This document shows, in pieces, positions 16,720 to 26,230 of a DNA stretch of 64,000 nucleotides. The translations under genes were made by a program, and so were the position numbers. This DNA is from an uncultured Agathobacter sp. (GTDB lineage: Bacteria > Bacillota > Clostridia > Lachnospirales > Lachnospiraceae). The notes beneath the pieces are model-generated. The model searched no databases. It was given only the letters and a program-made list of their open reading frames with translations, and was not told where the DNA came from. The stretch spans positions 1-64,000 of the forward strand of contig CAKRCS010000005.1 of the NCBI GenBank assembly GCA_934307695.1. Direction: 5' to 3'. Position 1 is the first letter of the stretch; each line of letters begins with the position of its first letter.

Positions 16720-19700
16720 ATGGGACATACATGGACACCGGAACAAAAGCAGGTCATACAGACGAGGGGCAAGAATATCCTTGTGTCCGCTGCGGCAGGT
16801 TCCGGTAAGACAGCAGTGCTTGTAGAGCGCATCATAGAAAAAATTACAGACAGCGAACATCCGATGGATATCGACCGTCTGCTTGTTGTGACTTTTACGA
16901 AGGCAGCAGCAGCGGAGATGCGGGAGCGTGTGTCCGCCGCGATCGAGAAGAAGCGGCAGGAGCAGCCGGAGAATCTTAACCTCATCCGGCAGGCATCCCT
17001 GATCCACAATGCGATGATCACCACCATTGACAGCTTCTGTCTTTTCGTGGTGCGCAACCATTTCGGGGAGATCAATCTCGATCCGAATTTCAGGATCGCG
17101 GATGAGGGGGAGATCCGCCTGCTGAAGGAGGATGTCTTACAGGCGGTGTTTGAGGCGGAATACGCAAAGCCAAAAGAGGAAAATGCAGACTTTTTTGAAC
17201 TGGTGGATACCTATTCCGGCAAGAGGAATGACCGCAGCGTGAAGGACATGGTCGCAAAGCTGTATGATCTGTCGGCGAGCAGCCCATGGCAGAGACAGTG
17301 GCTTTTAGGACTGACCAAAAATTATGAAGCAGAGACCATGGAGGAGTTGTTTGCCACGCCAATCTTTTCGGAGATCGCAACACATTGCAGGCAGGTGCTG
17401 GAGAGCCTCTATGAGCGGGTACAGCGTCTGTACGATATTGCGCTGCAGCCGGACGGACCGCAGAAGTATGAGGCAATGCTAAAAAGCGATATGGAGCTTC
17501 TGGAAGCGGCGAAGGGACAGGCGGACTATCAGGGCTTGTACGAGGTCTTTACAAATGCCGAGTTTACCCGCGCACCGGTCATCCGTTCGTTTGATGGCGA
17601 CATGAAAAAGAAGGAGGCTGTCGCGGATGGAAGAAAGGCGATCAAGGAAGAATTTGACAAGCTAAAGAGTAACTATTTCTCCAAGCCGGTTGCGGACATT
17701 CTGACGCAGACAAAGCAGATCCGCCCGTATGTTCTTGAACTGGTAAGGCTTGCAATCGTATTTATGGACGCGATGGATGCAAAAAAACGTTCCATGCGCA
17801 TCATGGATTTTTCGGATATTGAGCACTTTGCACTTCAGATTCTTGTGGATGAAAAAACGAAGCAGAGCAGACCGACCGCGGAGGAGTTCCGCAGGCATTT
17901 CGACGAGATCATGATTGACGAGTATCAGGACAGCAATCAGGTGCAGGAGGCGATTCTTAGCGCAATCTCCGGGAACGAGGACGGCGTGTACAATATGTTT
18001 ATGGTGGGGGATGTCAAGCAGAGCATCTACCGTTTCCGTCTGGCGTGTCCGGAGCTTTTCATGGAAAAATATAAGACTTATGAACCGGAAAACGAAGCGC
18101 ATAAGAGAATCGAGCTTCACAAAAACTTCCGAAGCAGAAGTGAGGTTCTCGATTTTTCCAATGATATCTTCTATAAGATCATGCAGGAGGATCTCGGAGA
18201 GGTCATTTATGATGAAGCTGCGGCACTGTACTGTGGGGCTGATTTCCAAAAGGAGTGCGGGTTTGCTCCGGAGGTGCTTCTGTTAGACGAGAGCGATCCG
18301 ATGTTTGCGGAGCAGACCGGTGAGACGGGCGCGGAGGATGCGGATAAAAAGCAGCTGGAAGCGCGCATGATCGGAAGCCGCATCAAAAAGCTGATGGAGG
18401 AGACACAGATAACCGACAAGGAGACCGGACTGCCGCGGGCAATGCGGTTTTCAGATATTGTGATCCTGTTTCGGAGCCTAAAGGACTGGGGCAACGTCTT
18501 TGCAGATGTATTGTCATCGATGGGGATTCCTGCGCATGTGGAATCCGCTACCGGATATTTTTCAACGATCGAGGTGCAGACAGTGCTCAATATGCTGCGC
18601 ATTCTGGACAATCCGCTTCAGGATATCCCGATGGCGGCAGTGCTCAAGTCTCCGATGGCGGGACTTAGCGATGAGGAGCTGGCGGAGATCGCAGCAGGGC
18701 ATAAGGAGCTTCCGTTTGCGGCGGCAGCACTTGAGGAGATGAAGCAGGCAGAGGAGGGAAGCCTGTATGACTTTTACCGGACGTACACCGCACTTCGCAG
18801 GAAAACAGGGGAGCTTCCGATCCATGAGCTGATCGTGCAGATCCTAAGTGATACCGGATATCTTGACTATGCATCGCTGCTTCCGGCGGGGGAGAAGCGT
18901 GCGGCGAATCTTAAGATGCTGGTGGAGAAGGCAATCGCGTATGAGCAGACCAGCTACAAGGGACTGTTTCACTTTATCCGCTATATCAATCTGCTCGAAA
19001 AATACGAGATCGACTTCGGAGAGGCGGACGTGACAGGCGAGAACGCGGATGTTGTACACATTATGACAATCCATAAGAGCAAGGGACTGGAGTTTCCGGT
19101 GGTATTTGTGTCGGGGCTTGCAAAGCGCTTTAATATGTCAGACTCTAAGGATAAGATGGTGGTACATGCGGATCTTGGACTGGGACTGGTCGAGATGCGT
19201 CAAAAGCCAAAGCGCAGGATACAAAGCCTGCTTCGGACGGAGATCGCAGAGTATCTGAAGCGGGAAGCCTTAGGCGAGGAGCTTCGCGTATTGTATGTTG
19301 CCCTTACAAGAGCAAAGGAAAAGCTTATCCTGACCGGAACGGTCAAGCATGAGGAGGATGTCTATACAAAGTATACCGGAAATGTGCTGCCTAAGGTGCC
19401 GCTTGCCTATCTCGACCGCGTGAAGGCGGTATGCTATCTGGACTGGATCCTTCCGGCACTTTTATCCTACCCGGATAAGTATGCGGTGACATTCTGCAAT
19501 CCCGGCGAGATGGTGTGGGAATCCGTGGAGGATATGGGACAGAAGAACTTAGACTATGAGACTCTGATGCAGCAGATCCGGCAGGCACCGGATGCGCGCG
19601 TGGCGGCACTGCGGGATGCATTTTCCTATGAATATCCTTATGCTGCGGACGCAGACCGCAAGATCAAATATTCCGTGTCGGAATTAAAGCATATTTCGAT

Positions 19701-20358
19701 GGTACAAAAATACGATGAGGAAGCGTCGGAGGCAGAGCGGCCGGACTTCCTTCTGGAGGAGAAGGAGCCGTATATTCCGGATTTTGCCAAAAAGAAGGAT
19801 GATTCCGCAGAACCGGAGGAGCGGGTATACGGCGTAAGCCGCGGCGCACTTCGCGGAACCGCGGTACACCGCGTGATGGAATGTCTGGACTTCGCGGGAA
19901 TCCTTGCAGTCGATACGGCGGACGATGTAGCAGTGAAAGCATTTGTAAAGAATGAATTAGAGCGCATGAAAAAGACGGACGAGCTGCCGGATGAGATGCG
20001 GCGGCTGGTAAATCCGGCGCTGATCGAGGGCTTTGTAAAGAGCAGCGTGGCGCTTCGGATGGCACAGGCGGACAAGGACGGCGTTCTGTTCCGGGAGAAG
20101 CCATTTGTCATGCAGCATCTTGGGGTGCTGGTGCAGGGAATCGTCGATGTATTCTGGATGGAGGATGGCGATATCGTCCTGTTAGATTATAAGACAGACC
20201 GCGTTTCGGAGGCATCGGAGCTTGTGTTAAGATATCAGACACAGCTTGCACTGTATGCGGATGCCCTGACACGGATATTTTCAGATGAAAAGCAGCAGAC
20301 CAAAGCAAAAGAGAGCTTGATCTATGCGTTTGCATTGCAGGAGGTTGTAAAGGTATGA
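16720..20358 (+). CDS. addA: AddA, ATP-dependent helicase/nuclease subunit A
   Basis: The 1212-residue UvrD-family helicase has motif I SAAAGSGKTAVL (about residue 24), the TFTKAAAAEMRER motif Ia region, motif II MIDEYQDSN, motif IV-V THKSKGLEFPVVF-type block (seen as MTIHKSKGLEFPVV) and motif VI VALTRAKEKL. The C-terminal nuclease motif is IVLLDYKTDR near residue 1155. It is the 3'-5' motor and one nuclease of AddAB. The ribosome binding site is GTAGGAGG. Its stop codon overlaps the start of maf by 4 bases. Confidence 0.97.
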   Translation: MGHTWTPEQKQVIQTRGKNILVSAAAGSGKTAVLVERIIEKITDSEHPMDIDRLLVVTFTKAAAAEMRERVSAAIEKKRQEQPENLNLIRQASLIHNAMITTIDSFCLFVVRNHFGEINLDPNFRIADEGEIRLLKEDVLQAVFEAEYAKPKEENADFFELVDTYSGKRNDRSVKDMVAKLYDLSASSPWQRQWLLGLTKNYEAETMEELFATPIFSEIATHCRQVLESLYERVQRLYDIALQPDGPQKYEAMLKSDMELLEAAKGQADYQGLYEVFTNAEFTRAPVIRSFDGDMKKKEAVADGRKAIKEEFDKLKSNYFSKPVADILTQTKQIRPYVLELVRLAIVFMDAMDAKKRSMRIMDFSDIEHFALQILVDEKTKQSRPTAEEFRRHFDEIMIDEYQDSNQVQEAILSAISGNEDGVYNMFMVGDVKQSIYRFRLACPELFMEKYKTYEPENEAHKRIELHKNFRSRSEVLDFSNDIFYKIMQEDLGEVIYDEAAALYCGADFQKECGFAPEVLLLDESDPMFAEQTGETGAEDADKKQLEARMIGSRIKKLMEETQITDKETGLPRAMRFSDIVILFRSLKDWGNVFADVLSSMGIPAHVESATGYFSTIEVQTVLNMLRILDNPLQDIPMAAVLKSPMAGLSDEELAEIAAGHKELPFAAAALEEMKQAEEGSLYDFYRTYTALRRKTGELPIHELIVQILSDTGYLDYASLLPAGEKRAANLKMLVEKAIAYEQTSYKGLFHFIRYINLLEKYEIDFGEADVTGENADVVHIMTIHKSKGLEFPVVFVSGLAKRFNMSDSKDKMVVHADLGLGLVEMRQKPKRRIQSLLRTEIAEYLKREALGEELRVLYVALTRAKEKLILTGTVKHEEDVYTKYTGNVLPKVPLAYLDRVKAVCYLDWILPALLSYPDKYAVTFCNPGEMVWESVEDMGQKNLDYETLMQQIRQAPDARVAALRDAFSYEYPYAADADRKIKYSVSELKHISMVQKYDEEASEAERPDFLLEEKEPYIPDFAKKKDDSAEPEERVYGVSRGALRGTAVHRVMECLDFAGILAVDTADDVAVKAFVKNELERMKKTDELPDEMRRLVNPALIEGFVKSSVALRMAQADKDGVLFREKPFVMQHLGVLVQGIVDVFWMEDGDIVLLDYKTDRVSEASELVLRYQTQLALYADALTRIFSDEKQQTKAKESLIYAFALQEVVKV

Positions 20359-20996
20359 GTATGATTATTTTGGCATCGGGTTCCCCGCGCCGAAAGGAGC
20401 TTTTGGAGCAGATCGGGCTGGAATTTGAGATCTGCCCGGCAAAGGGGGAGGAGGTCATCACGACGACCATTCCGCATGAGGCGGTGCTCGAACTGTCGCG
20501 GCAAAAGGCAGAGGAGGTCGCAAGTGGGATCGCAGCCTACTTAGAGCACGGCATCCCATCCCAGCTTGTGGGGGAGGCAAAAGGGCAGGACATTCTGGTG
20601 ATCGGAGCCGATACAGTGGTGGCTTACGGCAATAAGATCCTCGGAAAGCCGAAGGATGAGGAGAATGCAAGGGAGATGTTATCGCTCCTTTCCGGCAATA
20701 CGCACAGCGTGTATACCGGAGTGACCTGCGTGTTCATCAGCGCAGACGGAAAGACCGGAGAGCACAGCTTTTATGAGAAAACGGATGTGTCCATGTGCCC
20801 GATGAGCCAGGAGCAGATCAAGCGTTATATCGCGACCGGAGAGCCGATGGACAAAGCCGGATCGTACGCGATCCAGGGCAGGTGCGCAGTCTATGTCAGA
20901 AAGATCAACGGAGATTACAACAATGTGGTCGGACTTCCGGTGGGAAGGCTATATCAGGAGCTGCTTGCTCTTGGAATTGATCTGTATTTATGGTAA
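20355..20996 (+). CDS. maf: Maf-like nucleoside triphosphate pyrophosphatase
   Basis: The 213-residue protein carries the Maf signatures ASGSPRRKELLEQIG at the N-terminus, IGADTVVAYGNKILGKPKD in the middle and DKAGSYAIQG near residue 172. Maf proteins hydrolyse canonical or modified dNTPs/NTPs to the monophosphate and are linked with septation arrest. The stretch around residues 50-75 is longer than in short Maf proteins. The start at 20355 overlaps the addA stop (ATGA); a second ATG two codons later is also possible. Confidence 0.92.
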   Translation: MSMIILASGSPRRKELLEQIGLEFEICPAKGEEVITTTIPHEAVLELSRQKAEEVASGIAAYLEHGIPSQLVGEAKGQDILVIGADTVVAYGNKILGKPKDEENAREMLSLLSGNTHSVYTGVTCVFISADGKTGEHSFYEKTDVSMCPMSQEQIKRYIATGEPMDKAGSYAIQGRCAVYVRKINGDYNNVVGLPVGRLYQELLALGIDLYLW

Positions 20997-21040
20997 TATA
21001 AAAATTACTATTACAAATGATATGTATGGGAGACATGACG

Positions 21041-21301
21041 ATGAACGAATATGATGAGCTTGTATTGGATACTTTTTTAGAAAAGCAGGACCGCCTTTTT
21101 CCGGAACCGGTCGCAGAGACGAGAGAGGAAGCAGAGTATTTTCTGGAGGACTGCATGGCGGTTGTCTGCAAGAACCTAAAGGAAGTGCGCAAGTATTTTG
21201 ATGAGATCGCAGATGTAGCAGATATGTCGGATGAGGAGCTGCTGGACGCAAGTGAAGTGTTTGCAATTCCGGACGGACGATACCTGGTTGTTGAAGGATA
21301 A
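21041..21301 (+). CDS. Small acidic protein of unknown function
   Basis: The 86-residue protein starts MNEYDELVLDTF and is rich in Glu and Asp, with no membrane segment, signal or metal motif that I can see. It is predicted mostly helical (REEAEYFLEDC, NLKEVRKYFDEIAD). The chosen ATG has GGGAG eight bases upstream; in-frame ATGs at 21017, 21026 and 21035 lack proper spacing. It lies between maf and the PPIase-like lipoprotein gene, with only 4 bases to the latter, so it is probably cotranscribed. I do not recognise the family. Confidence 0.65.
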   Translation: MNEYDELVLDTFLEKQDRLFPEPVAETREEAEYFLEDCMAVVCKNLKEVRKYFDEIADVADMSDEELLDASEVFAIPDGRYLVVEG

Positions 21302-21305
21302 ATAT

Positions 21306-22301
21306 ATGAAGAAAAAATGCAGACGTATTTTGCCAATCCTCGGATTGGCAGTTTGCCTGTTGAGCGGGTGCAGGATCGGCGGCAAGGAGTATGTGCTCCG
21401 TGCGCCGAAGGTGATAGAGGATACCTCGGTATTCCGTGTCAATAACACTAAGACGAAGCTGCCGGAGGCAATGATCTATCTGTGCAACTATAAGAACCTC
21501 TATGGAAGTGAGTACGGGATCGACCTGTGGAGCTATGACTTCGGCGAGGAGTCTCTTGAAGCGTATGTAAAGGATATCACGATCGATGAACTCGTGCGTG
21601 TTACCTGCATGGATCTGATCGCTGAACAGCGGGAAATGACGCTGGATGACAGCGAAAAAGAGCTTGTGGCAAAGGCGGCGGAGGCTTACTACGCATCGCT
21701 TTCCGAGGAGGAGATCGCATTCATGGGAGTGCGGCAGAGCGATGTGGAGAATGCATACGAGCACTACGCACTTGCGCGGAAGCTGTATAGTACACTCACG
21801 ACAGGCGTGGAGAAGGAAGTAAGTGATGACGAGGCACGTGTAATCTCTATTCAGCAGATCTATCTGACGGATAAAGAGAACGCAGATCTTGTGGAGGAAA
21901 AGCTGGCGGCGGGCGAGGACTTTCTTGCGGTGGCAGGAACCTATAATGAGGCGTCCAATGTGGAGATCACTGTGGCACGCGGACAGCTGCCGGAGGCGGT
22001 GGAACAGATCGCGTTCGATCTTGACAACAACGCGACTTCGGGAAGAATCGAGGTGGATGACAGCTATTATTTTATCCGCTGTCTGAATAAGTTCGATGAG
22101 AAGCTGACCGAGGAGAATAAGGAGATCATCCGCCAGAGAAGGGAAAAGCAGCAGTTTGAGGATGCCTATGCCGCATTTACGGAGGACGCTGTATATAAGC
22201 TCAATGAGGAATTGTGGGATTCGGTCACGTTAGACGGAATGGAAGATAAGATCTCTACCAACGATTTTTTTGCGCTTTACGATTCATATCTTGAACGATA
22301 A
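21306..22301 (+). CDS. Lipoprotein with PpiC-type peptidyl-prolyl isomerase domain (PrsA/SurA-like)
   Basis: The 331-residue protein begins with a lipoprotein signal ending LLSGC (Cys22). The N-terminal helical part (about 50-165) resembles a SurA_N/PrsA chaperone domain. Residues about 175-265 resemble a rotamase: RVISIQQIYL, a LAAGEDFLAVAGTYNEAS block, and SGRIEVDDSYYFIRCLNKFDE. It would act outside the membrane in folding of exported proteins. The ATG at 21306 lies 4 bases after the previous stop codon. The PPIase core is diverged, so catalysis is not certain. Confidence 0.75.
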   Translation: MKKKCRRILPILGLAVCLLSGCRIGGKEYVLRAPKVIEDTSVFRVNNTKTKLPEAMIYLCNYKNLYGSEYGIDLWSYDFGEESLEAYVKDITIDELVRVTCMDLIAEQREMTLDDSEKELVAKAAEAYYASLSEEEIAFMGVRQSDVENAYEHYALARKLYSTLTTGVEKEVSDDEARVISIQQIYLTDKENADLVEEKLAAGEDFLAVAGTYNEASNVEITVARGQLPEAVEQIAFDLDNNATSGRIEVDDSYYFIRCLNKFDEKLTEENKEIIRQRREKQQFEDAYAAFTEDAVYKLNEELWDSVTLDGMEDKISTNDFFALYDSYLER

Positions 22302-22321
22302 AAGGGGTAGTAAGAGAAACT

Positions 22322-22861
22322 ATGAATGTATTTTATTGGAACTGGGAGTTTGACTGGCTGTATGCGCTGCAGGAGATCCACAATCCCGTGCTGGATGCGG
22401 TGATGGCATTCCTTTCGGATATCGGCAATGCCGGAATCCTCTGGATCGCGCTCTCGGTACTTTTTATGATACCGAAAAAGACGCGCACAACCGGATTTCA
22501 GATGATGCTGTCGATCATCATTACCTTTGTGATTGGAAATCTGATCCTCAAAAATGTCATCATGCGTGCAAGACCGTGCCAGATCGATGAGACGGTAGCG
22601 CTGCTGGTGGCGATGCCGAGCGACTATTCGTTCCCGTCCGGGCATTCCATGAATGGATTTACGACGGCGGTAGCGTTGTTCTGTAATGATAAGAAGCTTG
22701 GCACACCGGCACTCATTGTCGCAGCGCTTATCGCATTTTCGCGACTTTATAATTTTGTACATTTTCCAACGGATGTGTTTTTCGGCATCATACTTGGAAG
22801 CGTGGTTGCGATCGCAGTGTGTATGGTATGGAAAAAGGTTACGAAAAGCAAGAGTTTATGA
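22322..22861 (+). CDS. PAP2-family membrane phosphatase
   Basis: The 179-residue integral membrane protein carries the three acid-phosphatase motifs: KNVIMRARPCQ (motif 1), PSGHSMNGF (motif 2, His nucleophile helper) and SRLYNFVHFPTDVFFG (motif 3). Such enzymes dephosphorylate undecaprenyl pyrophosphate or phosphatidic acid/phosphatidylglycerol phosphate. Spacing to the upstream lipoprotein gene is 20 bases with AAAAGGGG before the ATG, so the two may be cotranscribed. The substrate cannot be decided from sequence. Confidence 0.88.
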   Translation: MNVFYWNWEFDWLYALQEIHNPVLDAVMAFLSDIGNAGILWIALSVLFMIPKKTRTTGFQMMLSIIITFVIGNLILKNVIMRARPCQIDETVALLVAMPSDYSFPSGHSMNGFTTAVALFCNDKKLGTPALIVAALIAFSRLYNFVHFPTDVFFGIILGSVVAIAVCMVWKKVTKSKSL

Positions 22862-22923
22862 AAATTTAAGAAAGCCGGAAAGCATTGATTTTACTGTGTA
22901 TTTTACATAAAAAGCCGGGATTG

Positions 22924-22950
22924 TTAGCACTCTTTTAAAAAGAGTGCTAA
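22924..22950. promoter_or_regulatory. CIRCE operator (HrcA binding site)
   Basis: A perfect inverted repeat TTAGCACTC-N9-GAGTGCTAA, identical to the CIRCE consensus. It lies 7 bases upstream of the -35 box of the htpG promoter, so HrcA would control htpG as a heat-shock gene. Confidence 0.96.
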
Positions 22951-22957
22951 TTTTGTA

Positions 22958-22986
22958 TTGACTTTTAACGGATGCGGATTTATCAT
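22958..22986 (+). promoter_or_regulatory. Promoter of htpG
   Basis: TTGACT at 22958-22963 and TATCAT at 22981-22986 are 17 bases apart. The predicted start is near 22993, giving a leader of about 78 bases. Confidence 0.65.
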
Positions 22987-23070
22987 CATTTCATGAACAA
23001 AAGCATGGCAAAGGTAAGACCGTGCCTGAAAAAGAAGCATGTAGAGATTTGAAGAAAAGGAGATACGACA

Positions 23071-25167
23071 ATGGAAAATAAACATGGAAATCTTTCAATC
23101 GACAGCGATAATCTGTTTCCAATCATCAAGAAATGGTTGTATTCAGATCATGACATCTTTTACAGAGAGCTGATCTCAAACGGATGTGATGCGATCACCA
23201 AGTTAAAGAAGCTGGATATGATGGGAGAGTATTCTCTTCCGGCTGACTATAAGGCAAAGATCCAGGTAATCGTAAATCCGGAGGAAAAGACCTTAAAATT
23301 CATCGATAACGGTCTTGGAATGACTGCGGAGGAGGTAGAGGAGTACATCAACCAGATCGCCTTTTCCGGGGCGACGGATTTCATCGAGAAATACAAGGAT
23401 AAGTCCACGGATGATCAGATCATCGGACATTTCGGATTGGGCTTCTACTCTGCATTCATGGTTGCAGATGAGGTTACGATCGATACACTTTCTTATAAGG
23501 AAGGAGCTGCCCCGGTACACTGGTCCTGCGATGGCGGAACAGAGTTCGACATGGTAGACGGCGACAAGGATGAGGTCGGAACAGAGATCACCCTGTACTT
23601 AAACGAGGATTGTCTGGAGTTTGCAAATGAGTACCGTGCGCGTGAGGTCATCGAGAAGTATTGTTCCTTCATGCCGACCGAGATCTATCTTTCCAAGGCT
23701 AATGCACCGGAGGAGTACGAGACGATCGACGCAGCGGACAAGCGCGACACCGATACAGTCATCGAGGAGATCCACGAGGCTGCAAAGACTGAGGAGAAGG
23801 AGAATGAGGATGGCACCAAGGAGACCGTTGAGGTCTCTCCTGCCAAGGAAAAGCTAAAGATCGTTAAGCGACCTGTTCCGCTCAATGATCCTAAGCCACT
23901 CTGGACCAAGAACCCGAACGACTGCACTGAGGAAGAATACAAGGCATTTTACCGCAAGGTATTTATGGATTACAAGGAGCCACTGTTCTGGATCCATCTG
24001 AACATGGATTATCCGTTTAATTTAAAGGGTATTTTGTACTTCCCGAAGATCAACACCGAGTATGATTCCATCGAGGGAACAATCAAGCTGTACAACAATC
24101 AGGTATTTATCGCGGATAATATCAAGGAGGTCATTCCAGAGTTCTTAATGCTCTTAAAGGGTGTGATCGACTGCCCGGATCTTCCGCTTAACGTTTCAAG
24201 ATCTGCTCTGCAGAACGATGGATTTGTCAAGAAGATCGAGGAGTACATTACCAAGAAGGTTGCAGACAAGCTGATCGGCATGTGCAAGACCGAGAAGGAA
24301 GCCTACGAGAAATACTGGGACGATATCGCTCCATTTATCAAGTACGGCTGCTTGAAGGATGAGAAGTTCTGTGACAAGATGAACGATTATATCCTCTTTA
24401 AGGATATCAATGATAAGTACCAGACACTTCCGGAGCTGCTTGCACCGGTAGAAAAGCCGGAGAGCACCGAGGGCGAGACGGTTGTTGAGGAATCTGCAGA
24501 TGCTGCGGATGCAAAGGATGCTGCTTCTGAGAGTGCATCAGAGGAAGAAAAGGAGCCGGAGAAAAAGACGGTATACTATGTAACCGACCGCGTACAGCAG
24601 GGACAGTACATCAACATGTTCAAGGAGCAGGGCATGAATGCCGTTATTCTTGACCATAATATTGATACCTCCTTCATCACACAGCTTGAGCAGAGAAACG
24701 AGAATTACCAGTTTATGCGTATTGATGCAGATGTGACTGAGTCCTTAAAGGATGAGTCTAAGGCTGATCTTACCGAGGCTTCCACAACACTGACGGATAT
24801 ATTCAAGAAAGCATTAAATAACGACAAGCTGACCATCAAGGTCGAGAACTTAAAGAATGCGGACGTTGCTTCCGTGCTGACACTTTCCGAGCAGGGAAGA
24901 CGTATGCAGGATATGATGAAGATGTATGCGATGGGCGGCATGGGCGGAATGGATCCGGATATGTTTGCTGCAGACCAGACACTGACCTTGAATGCCAACA
25001 ATGCATTGGTTCAGTACATCTTGAACAATAAGGACTCTGAGCATGTACCGATGTTTGCAGAGCAGTTGTATGACCTTGCAAAGATCTCCAACCAGCCATT
25101 GTCCGTAGATGCGATGACCAAGTTTATCAAGAGAAGCAATGACATTATGCTTCTACTGACCAAATAA
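23071..25167 (+). CDS. htpG: HtpG, Hsp90-family chaperone
   Basis: The 698-residue protein has the Hsp90 ATP-binding motifs: ELISNGCDA (usually N-A-S-D-A), DNGLGM and GHFGLGFYSAFMV. The middle domain follows, with PLNVSRSALQND. A Glu/Ala/Asp-rich segment (about residues 459-505) is inserted before YYVTDRVQQGQYINMF. The C-terminal domain contains a Gly-Met run (MGGMGGMDPDMF). The ribosome binding site is AAAGGAG. It is a cytoplasmic ATP-dependent chaperone, here under a CIRCE element. The next gene starts 15 bases later and may be cotranscribed. Confidence 0.96.
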   Translation: MENKHGNLSIDSDNLFPIIKKWLYSDHDIFYRELISNGCDAITKLKKLDMMGEYSLPADYKAKIQVIVNPEEKTLKFIDNGLGMTAEEVEEYINQIAFSGATDFIEKYKDKSTDDQIIGHFGLGFYSAFMVADEVTIDTLSYKEGAAPVHWSCDGGTEFDMVDGDKDEVGTEITLYLNEDCLEFANEYRAREVIEKYCSFMPTEIYLSKANAPEEYETIDAADKRDTDTVIEEIHEAAKTEEKENEDGTKETVEVSPAKEKLKIVKRPVPLNDPKPLWTKNPNDCTEEEYKAFYRKVFMDYKEPLFWIHLNMDYPFNLKGILYFPKINTEYDSIEGTIKLYNNQVFIADNIKEVIPEFLMLLKGVIDCPDLPLNVSRSALQNDGFVKKIEEYITKKVADKLIGMCKTEKEAYEKYWDDIAPFIKYGCLKDEKFCDKMNDYILFKDINDKYQTLPELLAPVEKPESTEGETVVEESADAADAKDAASESASEEEKEPEKKTVYYVTDRVQQGQYINMFKEQGMNAVILDHNIDTSFITQLEQRNENYQFMRIDADVTESLKDESKADLTEASTTLTDIFKKALNNDKLTIKVENLKNADVASVLTLSEQGRRMQDMMKMYAMGGMGGMDPDMFAADQTLTLNANNALVQYILNNKDSEHVPMFAEQLYDLAKISNQPLSVDAMTKFIKRSNDIMLLLTK

Positions 25168-25182
25168 GAAAGGAAGCAGCAG

Positions 25183-25572
25183 ATGTTAGAAGTAGGAATA
25201 AAAGGCAGAAAAGAAATTGTAGTGACTAAGGAAAAGACCGCAAAATCCATGTGCAGTGGTGCACTTGATGTATTTGCAACTCCGGCAATGATTGCGCTGA
25301 TGGAGAACACGGCATTTGAGAGCGTGGCAGATCTGCTTGATCCGGGGTGCGGAACCGTCGGAACGGCACTCAATGTCAAGCATGTGTCTGCAACGCCGGT
25401 CGGCATGAAGGTGACCTGCGAGACGGAACTTATCAAGGTGGACGGCAGAGCACTTACGTTTTCCGTAAAGGCTTATGACGAAGTCGGACTTATCGGAGAG
25501 GGCGAGCATGAGCGCTTTATCATCTTTGAGGAGAAGTTCCAGAAAAAAGCAAACGATAAGCTGAATGCATAA
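25183..25572 (+). CDS. Thioesterase, FlK-like (fluoroacetyl-CoA thioesterase family hotdog protein)
   Basis: The 129-residue hotdog-fold protein matches the FlK-like group: LDVFATPAMIALMENTAFESV in pieces (ATPAMIALMENT), GTVGTALNVKHVSATPVG, and the final GEGEHERFII. FlK uses Thr, Glu and His, and equivalents appear in MENTAFE and KHVSATP. Family members hydrolyse acyl-CoA thioesters; the natural substrate here is unknown. It lies 15 bases after htpG and is closed by the terminator at 25614-25659. Confidence 0.85.
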   Translation: MLEVGIKGRKEIVVTKEKTAKSMCSGALDVFATPAMIALMENTAFESVADLLDPGCGTVGTALNVKHVSATPVGMKVTCETELIKVDGRALTFSVKAYDEVGLIGEGEHERFIIFEEKFQKKANDKLNA

Positions 25573-25613
25573 TCACACTGCACAGAATGCAGACTGTGAA
25601 AGGAAATTTAAAA

Positions 25614-25659
25614 AAGAAGTGTCAGAACCGAAAAAGTCGGTTCCGGCACTTCTTTTTTA
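25614..25659 (+). terminator. Terminator after the thioesterase gene
   Basis: AAGAAGTGTCAGAACCGA pairs with TCGGTTCCGGCACTTCTT around a short A-rich loop (one to two mismatches), followed by a T run. Confidence 0.85.
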
Positions 25660-25756
25660 TTCGGCTGTGATTGACTCGGCTGCGACCGAATAAAAATTGA
25701 CGTCCGTTTTTCCATAAAAAGTATCTGTACATTCCGGTGAGATAGTGCTAAACTAT

Positions 25757-25772
25757 GTTAGCAAAAACTAAC
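25757..25772. promoter_or_regulatory. Palindromic operator 1 of the iron locus
   Basis: GTTAG-CAAAAA-CTAAC, the same GTTAG-N6-CTAAC pattern as at 26267 and 26576. A second, overlapping inverted repeat TGCTAA-N6-TTAGCA begins at 25746. The site lies 16 bases before the HMA gene start. Confidence 0.6.
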
Positions 25773-25787
25773 CGAAAGAAGGAATCA

Positions 25788-26144
25788 ATGATGACAAATG
25801 CAATTATTGTCGGATTACTTATTGTTTGTTTGATTTTTGGAGTGCGTGCGACCATCAAGCATTTTAAGGGTGAAGGCGGCTGCTGTGGCGGAGGCTCGGA
25901 TGTCAAGATAAAGCCGAAGAAGCTCGATCATGTGATAAAGCAGAGAACCGTTATTGTGGGAGGCATGACCTGCGAGCATTGCAGAAGCCGTGTGGAGAGC
26001 TGTCTGAATGAGCTTGCGGGAGTGTCCGCAAGGGTTAATCTCAAGAAGAAAACAGCGATCGTTTCCATGGAGACGGAAGTGAGTGATGATGAGATCCGCG
26101 CTGCGATCGAGCATGCAGGATATCAGGTAGAGAGTATTTCATAA
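25788..26144 (+). CDS. Membrane-anchored heavy-metal-associated (HMA) domain protein
   Basis: The 118-residue protein has one N-terminal membrane segment (NAIIVGLLIVCLIFGVRA), a Cys/Gly stretch (GGCCGGG), then an HMA domain with the metal motif GGMTCEHC and a typical ferredoxin-like fold pattern ending DDEIRAAIEHAGY. HMA domains bind Cu(I), Zn or related soft metals through the CxxC. The start is ATG 25788 or 25791 behind AGAAGG; an ATG at 25755 lies inside operator 1 and is rejected. It stands before feoA under the same kind of operator, suggesting metal-dependent control. Confidence 0.83.
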   Translation: MMTNAIIVGLLIVCLIFGVRATIKHFKGEGGCCGGGSDVKIKPKKLDHVIKQRTVIVGGMTCEHCRSRVESCLNELAGVSARVNLKKKTAIVSMETEVSDDEIRAAIEHAGYQVESIS

Positions 26145-26230
26145 AGGAACAAAACATCCACGACAATATCCGCAACAAACTGCGCATTGGAAACATGATG
26201 AAAAAATTGAAAAATTATTGAGAAAAAGTA

